A stretch of 6,420 bases of DNA from Acidobacteriaceae bacterium (GTDB lineage Bacteria > Acidobacteriota > Terriglobia > Terriglobales > Acidobacteriaceae). The stretch's first letter is position 1, and each line of letters starts with the position of its first letter. The position numbers and the translations under genes are program-made. The notes under the pieces are model-generated. The model was not told where the DNA came from. It did no database searches and worked only from the letters and a program-made list of their open reading frames with translations. Positions 6,192-6,420 of the stretch are shown here, in pieces. The stretch covers positions 2,874 through 9,293 of the forward strand of contig PMMJ01000416.1 in the NCBI GenBank assembly GCA_003162255.1, written 5' to 3'.

Positions 6192-6420
6192 TCCGGACTC
6201 ATCTCATATTCCCGTAGTAATCGGTTAGCAGTTCCCGTCATCATATTTACCTGCTTGCTCATGCTGGCCGGCTTCGCGCTAGCCGAGACTGCCGCATTCG
6301 ATCTGGTGGGCCCGAACGTCGAAGTGCGCGTGCGACGAGACGGCGAGACTCTCCCCATCTCCGAGGTGCCGAGCCTGCAGGCGGGCGACCGGCTCTGGGT
6401 GCATCCTGATCTGCCCGACA
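6189..6420 (+). CDS. Exported protein of unknown function, N-terminal part only
   Basis: The plus-strand frame is open to the right edge and gives 77 residues from the TTG at 6189. Residues 1-12 form a polar n-region with two Arg (SRSNR). Residues 13-29 are a hydrophobic core (LAVPVIIFTCLLMLAGF), and a signal-peptidase I site is likely after ALA at 30-32. The mature part begins ETAAFDLVGPNVEVRVRRDG and continues with LPISEVPSLQAGDRLWVHPDLPD. The phrase about a raised or entered parameter (GDRLWVHPDLP) looks like the start of a beta-rich periplasmic or surface domain. I have an impression of similar secreted proteins in acidobacterial genomes but cannot name a family. There is no lipobox Cys at the cleavage site. 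It is transcribed away from the tetR operon and need not be functionally linked to it. An open frame with an excellent signal peptide supports it as real; the start remains uncertain. Confidence 0.65.
   Translation, partial: MSGLISYSRSNRLAVPVIIFTCLLMLAGFALAETAAFDLVGPNVEVRVRRDGETLPISEVPSLQAGDRLWVHPDLPD

Noticed and set aside
6044..6358. Minus-strand open frame of 104 codons upstream of tetR
   Set aside because: Its product is Ser/Arg-rich without motifs, and it covers the opposite strand of a good signal peptide and mature start; it also ends upstream of the operon promoter.

Overview
The window looks like chromosomal DNA of a moderately GC-rich Gram-negative bacterium, most likely an acidobacterium of the Solibacter/Bryobacter type. 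This is an inference. It rests on the large Oar-like TonB-dependent outer-membrane protein with an N-terminal carboxypeptidase-regulatory-like domain, a family greatly expanded in that phylum, and on the style of the neighbouring genes. No rRNA or other taxonomic marker is present.

Nearly everything lies on the minus strand as one compact four-gene unit, transcribed right to left. The order is a TetR-family repressor (5302-5928), an Oar-like outer-membrane receptor/porin (1751-5281, interrupted by one in-frame TAA at 4973-4975), a FabG-like short-chain dehydrogenase/reductase (961-1743), and a ketoacyl-ACP synthase III (FabH)-like protein that runs off the left edge (1-933). The gaps are 20, 7 and 27 bases, and each start has a Shine-Dalgarno sequence. 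A near-perfect sigma-70-type promoter (TTGACA, 17 bases, TAGAAT) lies upstream of tetR. A symmetric 28-bp dyad sits across the predicted transcription start, which is the expected geometry for an autorepressed TetR operon.

The likely logic (inference) is that a small molecule, perhaps an acyl compound, relieves TetR repression of a unit that pairs an outer-membrane transporter with a ketoreductase and a KAS III-fold enzyme. The unit has two odd points. The receptor gene carries a single nonsense codon in an otherwise intact 1,176-codon frame. The KAS III-like enzyme keeps a cysteine at the active-site position but has Thr and Tyr where FabH has its catalytic His and Asn.

The region from 5929 to 6188 is a divergent intergenic spacer holding the operon promoter, the operator-like dyad and a second inverted repeat. 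From 6189 to the right edge a plus-strand gene appears to begin at a TTG codon. It encodes a signal peptide followed by the start of an exported protein of unknown function. I see no tRNA, rRNA, CRISPR array, insertion sequence or convincing terminator.
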